Below, piece by piece: positions 1 through 8,382 of a stretch of 64,000 nt of DNA. The position numbers and the translations under genes were made by a program. Where the stretch lies: positions 1-64,000 of the forward strand of contig NZ_FMDM01000010.1 of NCBI RefSeq assembly GCF_900090105.1. Direction: 5' to 3'. A model generated the notes under the pieces. That model had not been told where the DNA came from. It saw only the letters and a list, made by a program, of their open reading frames with translations, and did not search any database. The stretch comes from Micromonospora humi (GTDB lineage: Bacteria; Actinomycetota; Actinomycetes; Mycobacteriales; Micromonosporaceae). How positions within the stretch are numbered: position 1 is the stretch's first letter; each line of letters starts with the position of its first letter.

Positions 1-332
1 CCGACTACATCGTCGCCGCCCGCGCCCTGGGCGCCGGCACCGGCCGGATCATCCTCAAGCACCTGCTGCCCAACTGCCTGGCCCCGCTGCTGGTCTACGG
101 CACCATCATGGTCGGCTCGTTCATCGGCGCCGAGGCCACGCTGTCGTTCCTGGGCATCGGCCTGAAGAGCCCGGTGGTCTCCTGGGGCATCATGATCAGC
201 GAAGCCCAGAACTACATCCGGGTCTCGCCGTACCTGCTGTTCTTCCCCTCCGCGTTCCTCGTCACCGCCGTGCTGAGCTTCGTCATGCTCGGCGAGGCGG
301 TCCGCGAGGCCCTCGACCCCAAGCTGCGCTGA
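1..332 (+). CDS. ABC transporter permease, DppC/OppC type (3' part)
   Basis: C-terminal part of an inner-membrane permease of the dipeptide/oligopeptide (DppC/OppC) family; the 5' end lies outside the window. The open frame starts at base 3 and shows the permease cytoplasmic EAA-type loop, beginning AARALGAG and closing with LLPN at about bases 15-86. It is followed by two membrane segments and the family ending GEAVREALDPKLR. This loop contacts the ATPase subunits. No DppD/DppF ATPase gene follows downstream, so either the ATPases lie upstream or the importer uses ATPases from elsewhere. The substrate cannot be told from this fragment. Confidence 0.9.
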   Translation, partial: DYIVAARALGAGTGRIILKHLLPNCLAPLLVYGTIMVGSFIGAEATLSFLGIGLKSPVVSWGIMISEAQNYIRVSPYLLFFPSAFLVTAVLSFVMLGEAVREALDPKLR

Positions 333-362
333 CGCGGCCCGGCCGTGCCGTACGGTGGATCG

Positions 363-722
363 ATGACCGACATGGTGGAGACCATCCGGCAGGTGTGCCT
401 GGCGCTGCCCGAGGTCGATGAGCGGCTCAGCCACGGCACCCCCACCTGGTTCGTCCGGGGCAAGAAGTCGTTCGCCACCGTCTGGCCCGACGGCCACCAC
501 CAGAACGAGTTCCCGCACCTGTGGTGCGCCGCGCCGGCCGGATCGGCGGTCGAACTGGCCGCGGCGAACCCGCGCGCCTACTTCCGCCCGCCCTACGTCG
601 GGGGCCGCGGCTGGGTCGGTGTGCGCCTCGACGCCGGGCTCGACGAGGCCGAGCTGTCCGAGGTCCTCCAGGACGCGTACCGCACGATCGCGCCGCCCAC
701 GCTCGTGGCCCGACTGCCGTAG
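363..722 (+). CDS. MmcQ/YjbR family protein
   Basis: A 119-residue cytoplasmic protein of the MmcQ/YjbR family, a small alpha/beta fold with a presumed DNA-binding-like surface whose function is not settled. Visible family features are the N-terminal ETIRQVCLALPEVDE helix, the central GKKSFATVWPDG strand pair, and the Y(V)GGRGWVGVRLD segment followed by a C-terminal helix. The length is typical of the family. The ATG at 363 is chosen because a GG-rich ribosome site (GGTGG) sits 6-8 nt upstream; an in-frame GTG at 345 lacks one. It lies 30 bp after the permease and is probably not functionally tied to it. Confidence 0.85.
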   Translation: MTDMVETIRQVCLALPEVDERLSHGTPTWFVRGKKSFATVWPDGHHQNEFPHLWCAAPAGSAVELAAANPRAYFRPPYVGGRGWVGVRLDAGLDEAELSEVLQDAYRTIAPPTLVARLP

Positions 723-734
723 GGCCGGGCGCGC

Positions 735-1754
735 TCAGCGCGCGATCGTCGACGAGCCGGCCGGTGCGCCGCCACCCACGGTCAGCGTGGCCAACAGCGC
801 GGGATGGTCGGTCGAGCCGCGCATGTCCACCGCCCGGTGGCAGCAGATCGTGACGTCGCTCGTCGCCATGATCTGCTGCCGCGCGCCGTCGTCGACGCGT
901 CGGTAGTCCGGCGGCACGCACGAGCGCACGTCCGGCACGCCGCCGGCCCGCAGGTTGAGGTCGCCGCCGAGGACGGTCGGCGCGTACCCCTCGGCCCGGC
1001 GGATCGCGGGCACCACCGCCCCGACCAGCTGCCCGCACTGGGCCAGGGCGACGGCGCCGTCGGTGTTCGCCAGGTGGGTGGTGCAGGCGTGCAGGACGGC
1101 GGCGGCGTGCAGGCAGAGCCAGACCCGCTCCTCGGGGTCGGCGGGATCCTGCGCCGGATAGGTTCCGCGGTGCACCTCGGGCCGGTCGCCGCGGGCGTCG
1201 AGACGGGCCAGCAACCCGATGCCGTACGGCTGGCCGTTGTTGCACCGGGTCGCGGACCCGCTGGGACGGTCGCCGGCGGCCTGGAAGGCGGAGACCACCC
1301 GACCGCCGGCGTGGCGGCCGGCGAGCGCGCGCTCCAGCGTGTCCACGTCGTCGCGGCAGACCTCGTTGAGGGTGACCACGTCGGGCAGCTCGGCGGCGAT
1401 CACCTCGGCGGCCCGCGGCACGGCGCGGCCGGTCCAACAGCCGGCCCGGCCGCTGTTGCAGAGGTTCATCTGGAGCACCCGCAGCGTTCCCGACCCGGTG
1501 CCGCCTCCCGTGGACGAGCCGGCGGGCAGCCCGGCCACGACGAGCAGGAACACGACGGCCAGCGCCCGGCGGGCACGCCGGGCGGGGCGATGGGTCGACG
1601 GCGCGGACAGCGGGGCTCCGGCGGGGTGCGGCGGTGGGGTGCCCGTGATCCTAGCGGCGGCCGGTCCCGCCCGCGCGGCGCGTTCGCGGGCGGCGGCCGG
1701 CCGGCCGCGCTCCGGCACCGCCCGCGGGTTTCCGAAGGTGTGCGGAATGGGCAT
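735..1754 (-). CDS. Endonuclease/exonuclease/phosphatase family protein, exported or membrane-anchored
   Basis: A metal-dependent phosphodiesterase/phosphatase-fold protein of about 339 residues. From the ATG at 1754 there is an arginine-rich N-terminus, a hydrophobic stretch at about residues 65-80 that could be a signal or anchor, then the EEP core: QMNLCNS (about 95-101), NEVC (about 130), THLANTDG (about 227), GGDLNLR (about 263) and a closing STDHP (about 314). The Asn, Glu, Asp and His of these motifs form the expected Mg-binding and catalytic set. Six or more cysteines fit an extracytoplasmic protein. The start is uncertain: the first 50 residues are low-complexity, and a later CTG/GTG start just before the hydrophobic stretch is possible. 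Substrate unknown. Confidence 0.75.
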   Translation of the reverse strand: MPIPHTFGNPRAVPERGRPAAARERAARAGPAAARITGTPPPHPAGAPLSAPSTHRPARRARRALAVVFLLVVAGLPAGSSTGGGTGSGTLRVLQMNLCNSGRAGCWTGRAVPRAAEVIAAELPDVVTLNEVCRDDVDTLERALAGRHAGGRVVSAFQAAGDRPSGSATRCNNGQPYGIGLLARLDARGDRPEVHRGTYPAQDPADPEERVWLCLHAAAVLHACTTHLANTDGAVALAQCGQLVGAVVPAIRRAEGYAPTVLGGDLNLRAGGVPDVRSCVPPDYRRVDDGARQQIMATSDVTICCHRAVDMRGSTDHPALLATLTVGGGAPAGSSTIAR

Positions 1755-1786
1755 GATTGCCGACACCCGGGGAGGGAGTGACGGCA

Positions 1787-2128
1787 ATGCTCGTAGGTGG
1801 CTATCTGGGCGCGGTGCTCATCGGCGCCCTCATCGGCCTGCTCGGCCGGCTGGTGCTGCCCGGCCGGCAGCGGATCGGCATCTTCGCGACGTTCCTCATC
1901 GGCGTCGGCGCGGCGGTGCTCGGCACCGTGGTCGCCCGCTGGGCCGGGATCGCCGACGACGCGCCGGTGCGGCTGTGGGTGCTGCGGTGGGACTGGATCG
2001 TGCTGGCGTTGCAGGTCGGCTTCGCGGTGGTCGGTGTGGCGCTGGCGAACATGCTCACCTTCACCCGGCTCGCCGGGGGCGACGACGAGGCCCGCCGGCG
2101 GAGTACCCGCGGCAGGGCCCGGAGCTGA
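1787..2128 (+). CDS. GlsB/YeaQ/YmgE family membrane protein
   Basis: A 113-residue integral membrane protein resembling the GlsB/YeaQ/YmgE (transglycosylase-associated) family. The family signature is the N-terminal glycine-rich pair of helices (GYLGAVLIGALIGLLGRLVLPG and IGIFATFLIGVGAAVLGTVVA, about residues 5-50). A third hydrophobic helix lies at about 68-90 and a basic tail at the end. The family has no agreed activity despite its name. The ATG at 1787 is preceded by GGAGGG at 1771-1776 with suitable spacing; the GTG at 1778 is too close to that site. Its stop overlaps the next gene's start (TGATG), so the two are translationally coupled. Confidence 0.75.
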   Translation: MLVGGYLGAVLIGALIGLLGRLVLPGRQRIGIFATFLIGVGAAVLGTVVARWAGIADDAPVRLWVLRWDWIVLALQVGFAVVGVALANMLTFTRLAGGDDEARRRSTRGRARS

Positions 2129-2667
2129 TGGCCGCACCGGCCCGCATCCTCGTCTACGGGGTGTACGGCGCCGGGAAGTCCACCCTGGCGGCGCGGCTGG
2201 CCGAACGACTCGGGCTGCCGTGGGTCCCGGTCGACGACCTGCTGTGGCGACCCGGCTGGGTGGAGGTGCCGGTGGCCGAGCAGCGCAGCCGGATCGAGGC
2301 GGTCTGCCGCCGCGACCGGTGGATCCTCGACGGGGCCTACCACGGCTGGCGGGACGTCGTGCTGGCCCGCGCCGAGTTGGTCGTCGGGCTGGACTATCCG
2401 CGCGGGCTCTCCTTCCGGCGGCTGCTGCGGCGCACCGCCGGCCGGCTGGCCAGCGGCGAGGTGATCTGCAACGGCAACCGGGAGTCGCTGCGCAGCGTAC
2501 TGTCCCGCGACTCGATCCTGGTGTGGCACGTCTCCGCGTTCGGCCGGGCCCGTCGGCGGATGCGCACCTGGCAGGCCGACCCGGGCGGACCGCCGGTGCT
2601 GCTGTTCCGCACGCCGGCGGAGCTGGACCGGTGGTTGGCCGACCTGCCGTCGTCGCTGCCCCACTGA
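2128..2667 (+). CDS. P-loop nucleotide kinase-like protein (topology-modulation/FlaR-like)
   Basis: A 179-residue P-loop protein with a clear Walker A, GVYGAGKST, at residues 11-19 and an adenylate-kinase-like layout. This includes PWVPVDDLLWRPGW, a lid-like stretch rich in arginine (FRRLLRRTAGRL), and a late WHVSAFGRARRRM helix. Such proteins are annotated as 'topology modulation' or shikimate/adenylate-kinase-like enzymes with unknown substrates. The ATG at 2128 overlaps the upstream stop and has GGAG at 2121-2124. The gene ends just before the sugar operon promoter. Confidence 0.75.
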   Translation: MAAPARILVYGVYGAGKSTLAARLAERLGLPWVPVDDLLWRPGWVEVPVAEQRSRIEAVCRRDRWILDGAYHGWRDVVLARAELVVGLDYPRGLSFRRLLRRTAGRLASGEVICNGNRESLRSVLSRDSILVWHVSAFGRARRRMRTWQADPGGPPVLLFRTPAELDRWLADLPSSLPH

Positions 2668-2696
2668 CCGTCGCGATCCGATGACGGATCTGGCAC

Positions 2697-2725
2697 TTGA
2701 CCGTCACCCCGGGCACTCCTACGCT
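2697..2725 (+). promoter_or_regulatory. Promoter of the fructan-type sugar operon
   Basis: TTGACC at 2697-2702 and TACGCT at 2720-2725 are separated by exactly 17 bp, a good match to actinobacterial housekeeping-sigma promoters. Transcription would start near 2732, inside the operator block that follows. The binding-protein ATG is about 100 nt downstream. Confidence 0.65.
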
Positions 2726-2728
2726 CTG

Positions 2729-2756
2729 CCAAAAGCTTTTGCCAAAAGGTTTTGGC
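2729..2756. promoter_or_regulatory. Tandem palindromic operators (probable LacI-family site)
   Basis: Two adjacent AT-rich palindromes stand out in GC-rich DNA: AAAAGCTTTT at 2731-2740 flanked by CC/GC, and GCCAAAAGGTTTTGGC at 2741-2756. In the second all bases pair except the central two. They cover the predicted start point, the usual place for repression. The LacI gene inside the same operon (7179-8213) is the obvious candidate regulator. Confidence 0.65.
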
Positions 2757-2831
2757 ATCCGCCACACTCCCACCACCACGCGCCCGGGCGCGCGCCCCCA
2801 CGCGCCCGGCGAACCCTCGAACGGAGCGGAC

Positions 2832-4160
2832 ATGGCCCTTCCCGACCCCCACCCCACAGCCGGCGGCTGGCGCCGTCGCGGATTTCTCGGCCTGACCGCC
2901 GGCGCCGGCGCGGCCGCCCTGCTCGGCACGGCCGCCTGCGGAGCCGGCGGCGCCGGCGGCGGCGGCGCGGACGACGACAGGACGCTCACCCTCGCCTGCG
3001 AGGGCGGCGGCAAGACCGAGCTGCAACCCGTCGTGGACAAGTTCAAGCAGGCCACCGGCGTCACCGTCACCCTGGTCGAACTCCCCTACGAGGGCTTGTT
3101 CAACCGGCTCAGCAGCGAGCTGTCCGGCGGCCGGCCGTCGTTCGACGTCTGCGCCGTCGACGCGGTCTGGATCCCGCTGCTCGCCGGCAAGCTCGCCCCG
3201 CTCGACGATCTCTTCACCGACGCGGTCAAGGGCGACCTGTTCCCCGCGCTGGTCCAGGAGGCCCAGGCGGACGGGCACTTCATCGGCATGCCGGTGTGGA
3301 CCAACAGCGAGATCCTGTTCTACCGCAAGGACCTCTTCGACGACCCGAAGGAGAAGGCGGCCTTCCAGCGCACGTACGGCTACCCGCTCGCCCCGCCCAC
3401 CACCTGGCAGCAGTTCACCGACATCGCCGTCTTCTTCACCCGGCCGGAGCAGAAGCTGTACGGCACCGACGTCAAGGGCGCGGTGGAGACGGAGTGGCTC
3501 GCCCACGTCCTGCAGGCGGGTTCGCCGGGCGTGGTGCTCGACGACGACGGCGGCGTCATCGTCGACAACGCGCAGCACCTCGCCGCGCTGACGTTCTACG
3601 CCGACCTCGCCAACAAGCACAAGGTCGCCCCCGCCGGGGCGGCACAGACCGACTGGAACGCCGCGCAGAACCTGTTCAACCAGGGTCAGACCGCGATGAC
3701 CCGGTTCTGGGCACACGCGTACCGGCAGATCCCGGCCGACGCGAAGGTCGCCGGCAAGGTCGGCGCCGCGCCGATGGTCGGCGGCACCGCCGGCGTCGCC
3801 GGCATCCCCGGCCCGTGGTACCTGTCCGCGCCGAAGGGCGGCGCCAAGGCCGACCTCGCCAAGCAGTTCATCAAGGCCGCGTACGACGACAACGCACTGA
3901 GCGTGGAGACCACGCTGGGTCTGGCCGCCCGCAAGTCCGCCTACCAGCAGTACGCCGCCAAGCCCGGTTACGAGTCGTTCGGCCCGCTGCTGGCCACGTT
4001 GAACGCCGGCGCCACCCGACCCCGGCCGGCCAGCCCGCACTGGCAGCGGATCGTGGACGGCGTCCTGGTCCCCACCATCCAGAAGGCGCTGACGCCGGGC
4101 GCGGACTACGCCGCGCTGCTCAAGGCCGCGCGTACCCAGATCGAGGGCATCGTCAAGTGA
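2832..4160 (+). CDS. ABC sugar-binding lipoprotein (family 1), Tat-exported
   Basis: A 442-residue extracellular solute-binding protein for a carbohydrate ABC importer. The N-terminus has the twin-arginine motif RRRGFLG (residues 14-20) and a hydrophobic run ending in a lipobox with Cys36 (GTAAC), so it should be exported folded and lipid-anchored. The mature part shows the family 1 pattern, with LACEGGGKTELQPVV and a late GPWYLSAPKGG segment. ATG 2832 has a GGAGCGGA site just upstream. Its stop overlaps the GTG of the first permease. Given the GH172, GH32-like and PfkB genes in the same operon, the ligand is probably a fructose-containing oligosaccharide (inference). Confidence 0.9.
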   Translation: MALPDPHPTAGGWRRRGFLGLTAGAGAAALLGTAACGAGGAGGGGADDDRTLTLACEGGGKTELQPVVDKFKQATGVTVTLVELPYEGLFNRLSSELSGGRPSFDVCAVDAVWIPLLAGKLAPLDDLFTDAVKGDLFPALVQEAQADGHFIGMPVWTNSEILFYRKDLFDDPKEKAAFQRTYGYPLAPPTTWQQFTDIAVFFTRPEQKLYGTDVKGAVETEWLAHVLQAGSPGVVLDDDGGVIVDNAQHLAALTFYADLANKHKVAPAGAAQTDWNAAQNLFNQGQTAMTRFWAHAYRQIPADAKVAGKVGAAPMVGGTAGVAGIPGPWYLSAPKGGAKADLAKQFIKAAYDDNALSVETTLGLAARKSAYQQYAAKPGYESFGPLLATLNAGATRPRPASPHWQRIVDGVLVPTIQKALTPGADYAALLKAARTQIEGIVK

Positions 4161-5116
4161 GCCGGACAGCGCAGGCGGCACCGCCGCGGACCGTGCCGGA
4201 CGCGCCGAGGGAGATCCGGCGGCGCACCCGCCGAGGGCTCTCCGACGCCCGGTACGCGGCCCTGCTGGCCGCGCCGGCCGCGGTGGTGCTGCTCGCGCTG
4301 GTCGGCTGGCCACTGGTCAAGCTCGCCGTGAACAGCCTCTACACCGGGTCCGGGCTCGGCGACGGGCGGCGCTTCGCCGGGCTGGACAACTACCTGACCG
4401 CGTTGACCGACGCGGGCATCCGGGCGGCGGCCGGCCGCACGCTCGCGTACACGGTCATCGTGGTCACCGCCGAACTGGTGCTCGGCCTGGCGGTGGCGTT
4501 GCTGTTCCACCGGCTCGGGCCACGCTCGCGGATCCTCCAGACGATCTTCCTCTACCCGCTCATGATCGCGCCGGTGGTCGCCGGCCTGCTCTGGCGGTTC
4601 CTGATGATCGACAACGTCGGCATCGTCAACGAGCTGCTCACCCGGGTCGGCGTCCTGGACAGCCCGGGTGACGTCTCCTGGCTCAGCGACCCGGACCTGG
4701 TGCTCTTCTCGGTCGCGCTGCCCGACGTCTGGCTCACCACCTCGTTCATGACGCTGGTGCTCTACGCCGGCCTCCAGGCCATCCCCCCGGACCTGTACGA
4801 GGCGGCCCGGCTCGACGGCGCCCGTGGCCTGCGGATGCTGGTCAGCGTGACGCTGCCGCTGCTGCGGCCGGTGATCGCGGTGGCGCTGATCATTCGCGGC
4901 GTCGACGCCGCGCGGGCCTTCGACGTGATCCTGATCCAGACCGACGGTGGCCCGCAGTCCGCCTCCGAGACGTTGAGCCTGACCATCTACAAGACCATGG
5001 TCAGCTACAACGACCCGGGCACGGCGGCCGCCACCAGCACCCTGTTCATGATCGTCATGATGCTGGTCGCGATGGTCGGGGTGCTGACCATCTGGCGGCC
5101 CGGACGGGAGTCCTGA
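4157..5116 (+). CDS. Carbohydrate ABC permease, MalF/UgpA type
   Basis: A 319-residue inner-membrane permease with about six membrane helices and the cytoplasmic EAA loop EAARLDGARG...TLPLLRP at about residues 213-236. It would pair with the next permease and the preceding binding protein. The GTG start at 4157 overlaps the upstream stop by 4 nt (GTGA), and the stop overlaps the next ATG (TGATG at 5114-5118), so all three are coupled. No ATPase is encoded in the operon. This is usual in actinobacteria, where one MsiK-type ATPase serves many importers. Confidence 0.92.
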   Translation: MSRTAQAAPPRTVPDAPREIRRRTRRGLSDARYAALLAAPAAVVLLALVGWPLVKLAVNSLYTGSGLGDGRRFAGLDNYLTALTDAGIRAAAGRTLAYTVIVVTAELVLGLAVALLFHRLGPRSRILQTIFLYPLMIAPVVAGLLWRFLMIDNVGIVNELLTRVGVLDSPGDVSWLSDPDLVLFSVALPDVWLTTSFMTLVLYAGLQAIPPDLYEAARLDGARGLRMLVSVTLPLLRPVIAVALIIRGVDAARAFDVILIQTDGGPQSASETLSLTIYKTMVSYNDPGTAAATSTLFMIVMMLVAMVGVLTIWRPGRES

Positions 5117-5952
5117 TGACCCACGCGCGGCTCGCCCGCCTCCGTACCGGACTGCTCTGGGCCGTCGCCGTCGCGGTCGTCGCGGTCTACGCCTTCCCCT
5201 TCGTCTACCTGGTGCTGACCTCGTTCAAGCCGGCCACCGACGCGGTCGCGGTGCCGCCGACGGTGCTGCCGCAGCGGTTCAGCCTGGACAACTACCTCAC
5301 CGCGCTGAACCGACCCGGGGTGACCGCCTCGTTCGTCAACAGCGTCAGCACGGCGGTCATCGCCACCGTGCTGTCGATGGCCCTGGCGATCCCGGCGGCG
5401 TGGGGCATCACCCGCTACCGCAGCCGGGCCGGCCGGGTGCTGATGGCCGGCTCCCTGCTGGTCCGGATGGCGCCCGCGGTGGCGATCGGTATCCCGCTGG
5501 TCACCATCCTCGGCGCGCTGGGGCTCACCGACACGCCCACCGGCCTGGCCCTGGCCCAGACCACAGTGGCGCTGCCGCTGTCGATCTGGTTGCTGGCCAG
5601 CTTCTTCGAGGGGGTGCCCCGGGAGATCGAGGAGGCCGCGCTCGTCGACGGCTGCGGCCGGTTCACCGCGCTGCTGCGGGTGATCCTGCCGGTCGTCTCC
5701 GGCGGCGTCGCGGTCACCGCCATCTTCGCGTTCCTCGCCTCCTGGAACGAGTTCCTCTTCGCGCTGCTGCTCACCTCGGTACGCGCGCAGACCACCCCGA
5801 TCGCCATCGCCAACTTCCAGAGCCAGTTCGGCCTCGACTGGGGTCCGATGACGGCGCTGGCCACGCTCTACTCCGTACCCGCGGTCGTGCTGACGCTGCT
5901 GCTGCAACGGCGGATCGTCGCCGGGCTCAGCCTCGGCGCCGTCAAGGGCTGA
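5116..5952 (+). CDS. Carbohydrate ABC permease, MalG/UgpE type
   Basis: A 278-residue second permease subunit of the importer, MalG-like, with six predicted helices. The first begins about residue 12 and carries the FPFVYLVLTSFKP segment typical of this subunit. The EAA loop (EAALVDGCGRFTALLRVILP) is at about 173-192, and the protein ends LGAVKG, the family's usual tail. It starts inside the stop codon of the MalF-like gene and lies 28 bp before the GH172 gene. Confidence 0.92.
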   Translation: MTHARLARLRTGLLWAVAVAVVAVYAFPFVYLVLTSFKPATDAVAVPPTVLPQRFSLDNYLTALNRPGVTASFVNSVSTAVIATVLSMALAIPAAWGITRYRSRAGRVLMAGSLLVRMAPAVAIGIPLVTILGALGLTDTPTGLALAQTTVALPLSIWLLASFFEGVPREIEEAALVDGCGRFTALLRVILPVVSGGVAVTAIFAFLASWNEFLFALLLTSVRAQTTPIAIANFQSQFGLDWGPMTALATLYSVPAVVLTLLLQRRIVAGLSLGAVKG

Positions 5953-5980
5953 CCCACCACACCCCCTGAAAGGAAGCACC

Positions 5981-7108
5981 ATGTCGTTCTGGCGACCCAC
6001 CAGCCCGCTCGCGGGACTCACCCGGGTCAAGGCCGGCCGCTCCCGACGCGAGTCGAGCTGGGACCGCACCGGCGGCAACCGCGACTTCGCGGTCGTCGCA
6101 CCCGGCGAGACGCACGTGCTGGCCGACATCACCGGCACCGGCGTCATCGGCCACATCTGGCTGACCACCCGCTGCTACTCGGAGAAGTACCTGCGCAAGC
6201 TGGTCATCGAGATGTACTGGGACGGTGAGGAGAACCCGAGTGTCCGCAGCCCGCTCGGCGACTTCTTCGGCGTCGGGCACGCCACCTGCACCCACTACGT
6301 GTCGCTGCCGCTGAGCATGGTGTTCGGCCCGCGCCGTGGCCCCAAGGGCCCGTTCGCCGCCGCGATGAACTCCTACTTCCCGATGCCGTTCGGCAGCTCC
6401 GCGAAGATCGTCATCCGCAACGAGTCGGACAAGCCGATCGAGAACCTGTTCTACTACGTCGACTACGACCTGACCGACGAGGCCAAGCCGGACGACGTGG
6501 CCTACTTCCACGCCCACTACCGCCAGGAGAAGCCCTGCGTGCCGGTGCCGAACGGGCTCGCCCCCGGCGAGGTGCCGGCGCCCTGGGACCTGCCCGGGGT
6601 CAACCTCACCGGCGAGGACAACTACGTCATCCTGGACGCCGAGGGGGGCGCCGGGCACTACGTCGGCTGCGTGCTCAGCATCGACAACCACAACGCCTCC
6701 AACCAGCCGTACACCTGGCCGGGCGAGGGCGACGACATGATCTTCATCGACGGTGAGCAGTGGCCGCCGTCGTTGCACGGCACCGGCACCGAGGACTACT
6801 TCAACGCGGCGTGGGGCTTCCCCAGCGGCGCGTACGCCGGCCCGTACCACGGCATCAGCCTGGCCAGCAGCCCGCAGGAGCACTTCGGGCTGTGGAGCAT
6901 GTACCGGTTCCACATCGAGGACCCGGTCCGCTTCTCGAAGTCGATCAAGGTGACCATCGAGCACGGGCACGCCAACGACCAGGGCAACGACTTCTCCTCG
7001 GTGGCCTACTGGTATCAGCACCACCCGCACAAGCCGCTGCCGGAGCTGCCGCCGGTGGACGAGCGGCTGCCCCGCCGCTGGCCCGAGCACGGCCTGTGGG
7101 ACGAGTGA
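5981..7108 (+). CDS. GH172 (DUF2961) glycosidase, possible fructofuranosidase/arabinofuranosidase
   Basis: A 375-residue protein of the DUF2961 family, now glycoside hydrolase family 172. Characterised members act on alpha-D-fructofuranosides (including difructose dianhydride I) or arabinofuranosides. The family hallmark GTGTEDYF is at about residues 268-275, preceded by DDMIFIDGEQWP (about 250-260); conserved acidic residues in these motifs are likely catalytic. There is no signal peptide, so it works in the cytoplasm on imported sugar. A strong AGGAAG ribosome site precedes ATG 5981. Neighbours with fructan-type functions favour a fructofuranosidase over an arabinofuranosidase, but the sequence alone does not decide. 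Confidence 0.85.
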   Translation: MSFWRPTSPLAGLTRVKAGRSRRESSWDRTGGNRDFAVVAPGETHVLADITGTGVIGHIWLTTRCYSEKYLRKLVIEMYWDGEENPSVRSPLGDFFGVGHATCTHYVSLPLSMVFGPRRGPKGPFAAAMNSYFPMPFGSSAKIVIRNESDKPIENLFYYVDYDLTDEAKPDDVAYFHAHYRQEKPCVPVPNGLAPGEVPAPWDLPGVNLTGEDNYVILDAEGGAGHYVGCVLSIDNHNASNQPYTWPGEGDDMIFIDGEQWPPSLHGTGTEDYFNAAWGFPSGAYAGPYHGISLASSPQEHFGLWSMYRFHIEDPVRFSKSIKVTIEHGHANDQGNDFSSVAYWYQHHPHKPLPELPPVDERLPRRWPEHGLWDE

Positions 7109-7178
7109 CCGCTCCGATACCGTTGACCGGCCGTCCACACCGGACGGGCGGCCCCCCGAGCACTGCGATGGTGAGCTG

Positions 7179-8213
7179 ATGGGACAGAAGGCGAGCATCC
7201 GGGACGTCGCCGCGGAGGCGGGCGTCTCGGTGACCACCGTGTCCCACGTGCTGAACAACAAGTCCGGCACCCGGGTCAGCCCGGAGACCCGCGAACGCGT
7301 CGAGACGGCCGCCCGCCGGCTCGGCTACGCGGCGAACGGGCTGGCCCGGGGGCTGCGGCTGCAGCGCTCGCAGACGCTCGGGCTGCTCGGCGACGAGATC
7401 GCCACGACGCCCTACGCGGGACGGATGATCCTCGGCGCGCAGGAGACCGCCTCGGCGCGCGGCTGGCTGCTCATGCTGCTCACCACCGGGCGCGACCCGG
7501 AGGTGGAACGGCGGGAGATCCAGGCGTTGGCCCGGCACCGGGTCGACGGCGTGCTCTACGCGACCATGTACCACCGGGTCGTGCGGGTGCCCGACGAGCT
7601 GCGCCCGATGCCGGTGGTGCTGCTCGACGCCGCGGACGCCGACGGGGCGTACCCGTCGGTGGTGCCGGACGAGCGCGGCGGTGGGCAGGCGGCCGTCCGG
7701 GAGCTGCTCGCCCACGGGCACCGGCGGATCGGCTTCGTCACCAACGTCGACGACATCCCCGCCACCCACGGCCGTCTCGCGGGCTACCGGGACGCGCTGC
7801 GGGAGGCGGGGGTGCCGTTCCGGCCGGAGCTGGTGCTCGCCGAGGTCTCCGACACCCACGGCGGGCACCGGGCCGCCCGTGCGCTCCTCGACCGCCCGGA
7901 CCGGCCCACCGCCCTGTTCTGCTTCAACGACCGGATGGCCATGGGCGCCTACCGGGCGGCGGGCGAGCTGGGGCTGCGCGTCCCCACCGACCTGTCGGTG
8001 GTCGGCTTCGACAACCAGGAGCTGATCGCCGAAGGGCTGCACCCCGGTCTCAGCACGGTCGCGCTGCCGCACTACGAGATGGGCGCCTGGGCGGTCACCA
8101 CCATGGTGGAGCTGCTCGACCAGCCCAAGGGCGCCCGCCGACGGGCCGCCGGGCCGGTCGTCATGCCCTGCCCGCTGATCCGCCGCCAGTCGGTCGCCGC
8201 CGCTCCGCACTGA
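7179..8213 (+). CDS. LacI-family transcriptional regulator of the sugar operon
   Basis: A 344-residue LacI/GalR regulator. The helix-turn-helix and hinge helix occupy residues 6-60 (IRDVAAEAGVSVTTVSHVLN, then a SPETRERVETAARRLGY segment). The periplasmic-binding-like sensor domain follows, with the family stretches ALFCFNDRMAMGAYRAAGE and LSVVGFDNQE. It sits 70 bp after GH172 and before the GH32-like gene, so it is probably co-transcribed and autoregulated. The tandem palindromes at 2729-2756 are the best candidate binding sites; the effector is likely a sugar from the pathway. Confidence 0.93.
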   Translation: MGQKASIRDVAAEAGVSVTTVSHVLNNKSGTRVSPETRERVETAARRLGYAANGLARGLRLQRSQTLGLLGDEIATTPYAGRMILGAQETASARGWLLMLLTTGRDPEVERREIQALARHRVDGVLYATMYHRVVRVPDELRPMPVVLLDAADADGAYPSVVPDERGGGQAAVRELLAHGHRRIGFVTNVDDIPATHGRLAGYRDALREAGVPFRPELVLAEVSDTHGGHRAARALLDRPDRPTALFCFNDRMAMGAYRAAGELGLRVPTDLSVVGFDNQELIAEGLHPGLSTVALPHYEMGAWAVTTMVELLDQPKGARRRAAGPVVMPCPLIRRQSVAAAPH

Positions 8214-8382
8214 CCGCGCGTCCCGCCTCTGTCCCCCGGCGGCGGCACCGACCATCCGCCGCGTGGCGGCCCGTACCGCGACCCCGCACCCGGGGGCCGC
8301 CCCCACACCCCACCCCCGGCGTCGCCACCGCGACGCGACACATCCGCCGCCACACCGGCGGCCGAAGGCAAAGGACTCCCCC

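Noticed and set aside
427..1437. Long minus-strand frame opposite the MmcQ-like gene
   Set aside because: Arg-rich shadow in the wrong frame; the EEP-family frame on the same strand has the motifs.
1466..3070. Minus-strand frame of about 530 codons
   Set aside because: It crosses a clear promoter, operators and two plus-strand genes and has no recognisable motif; composition is out-of-frame.
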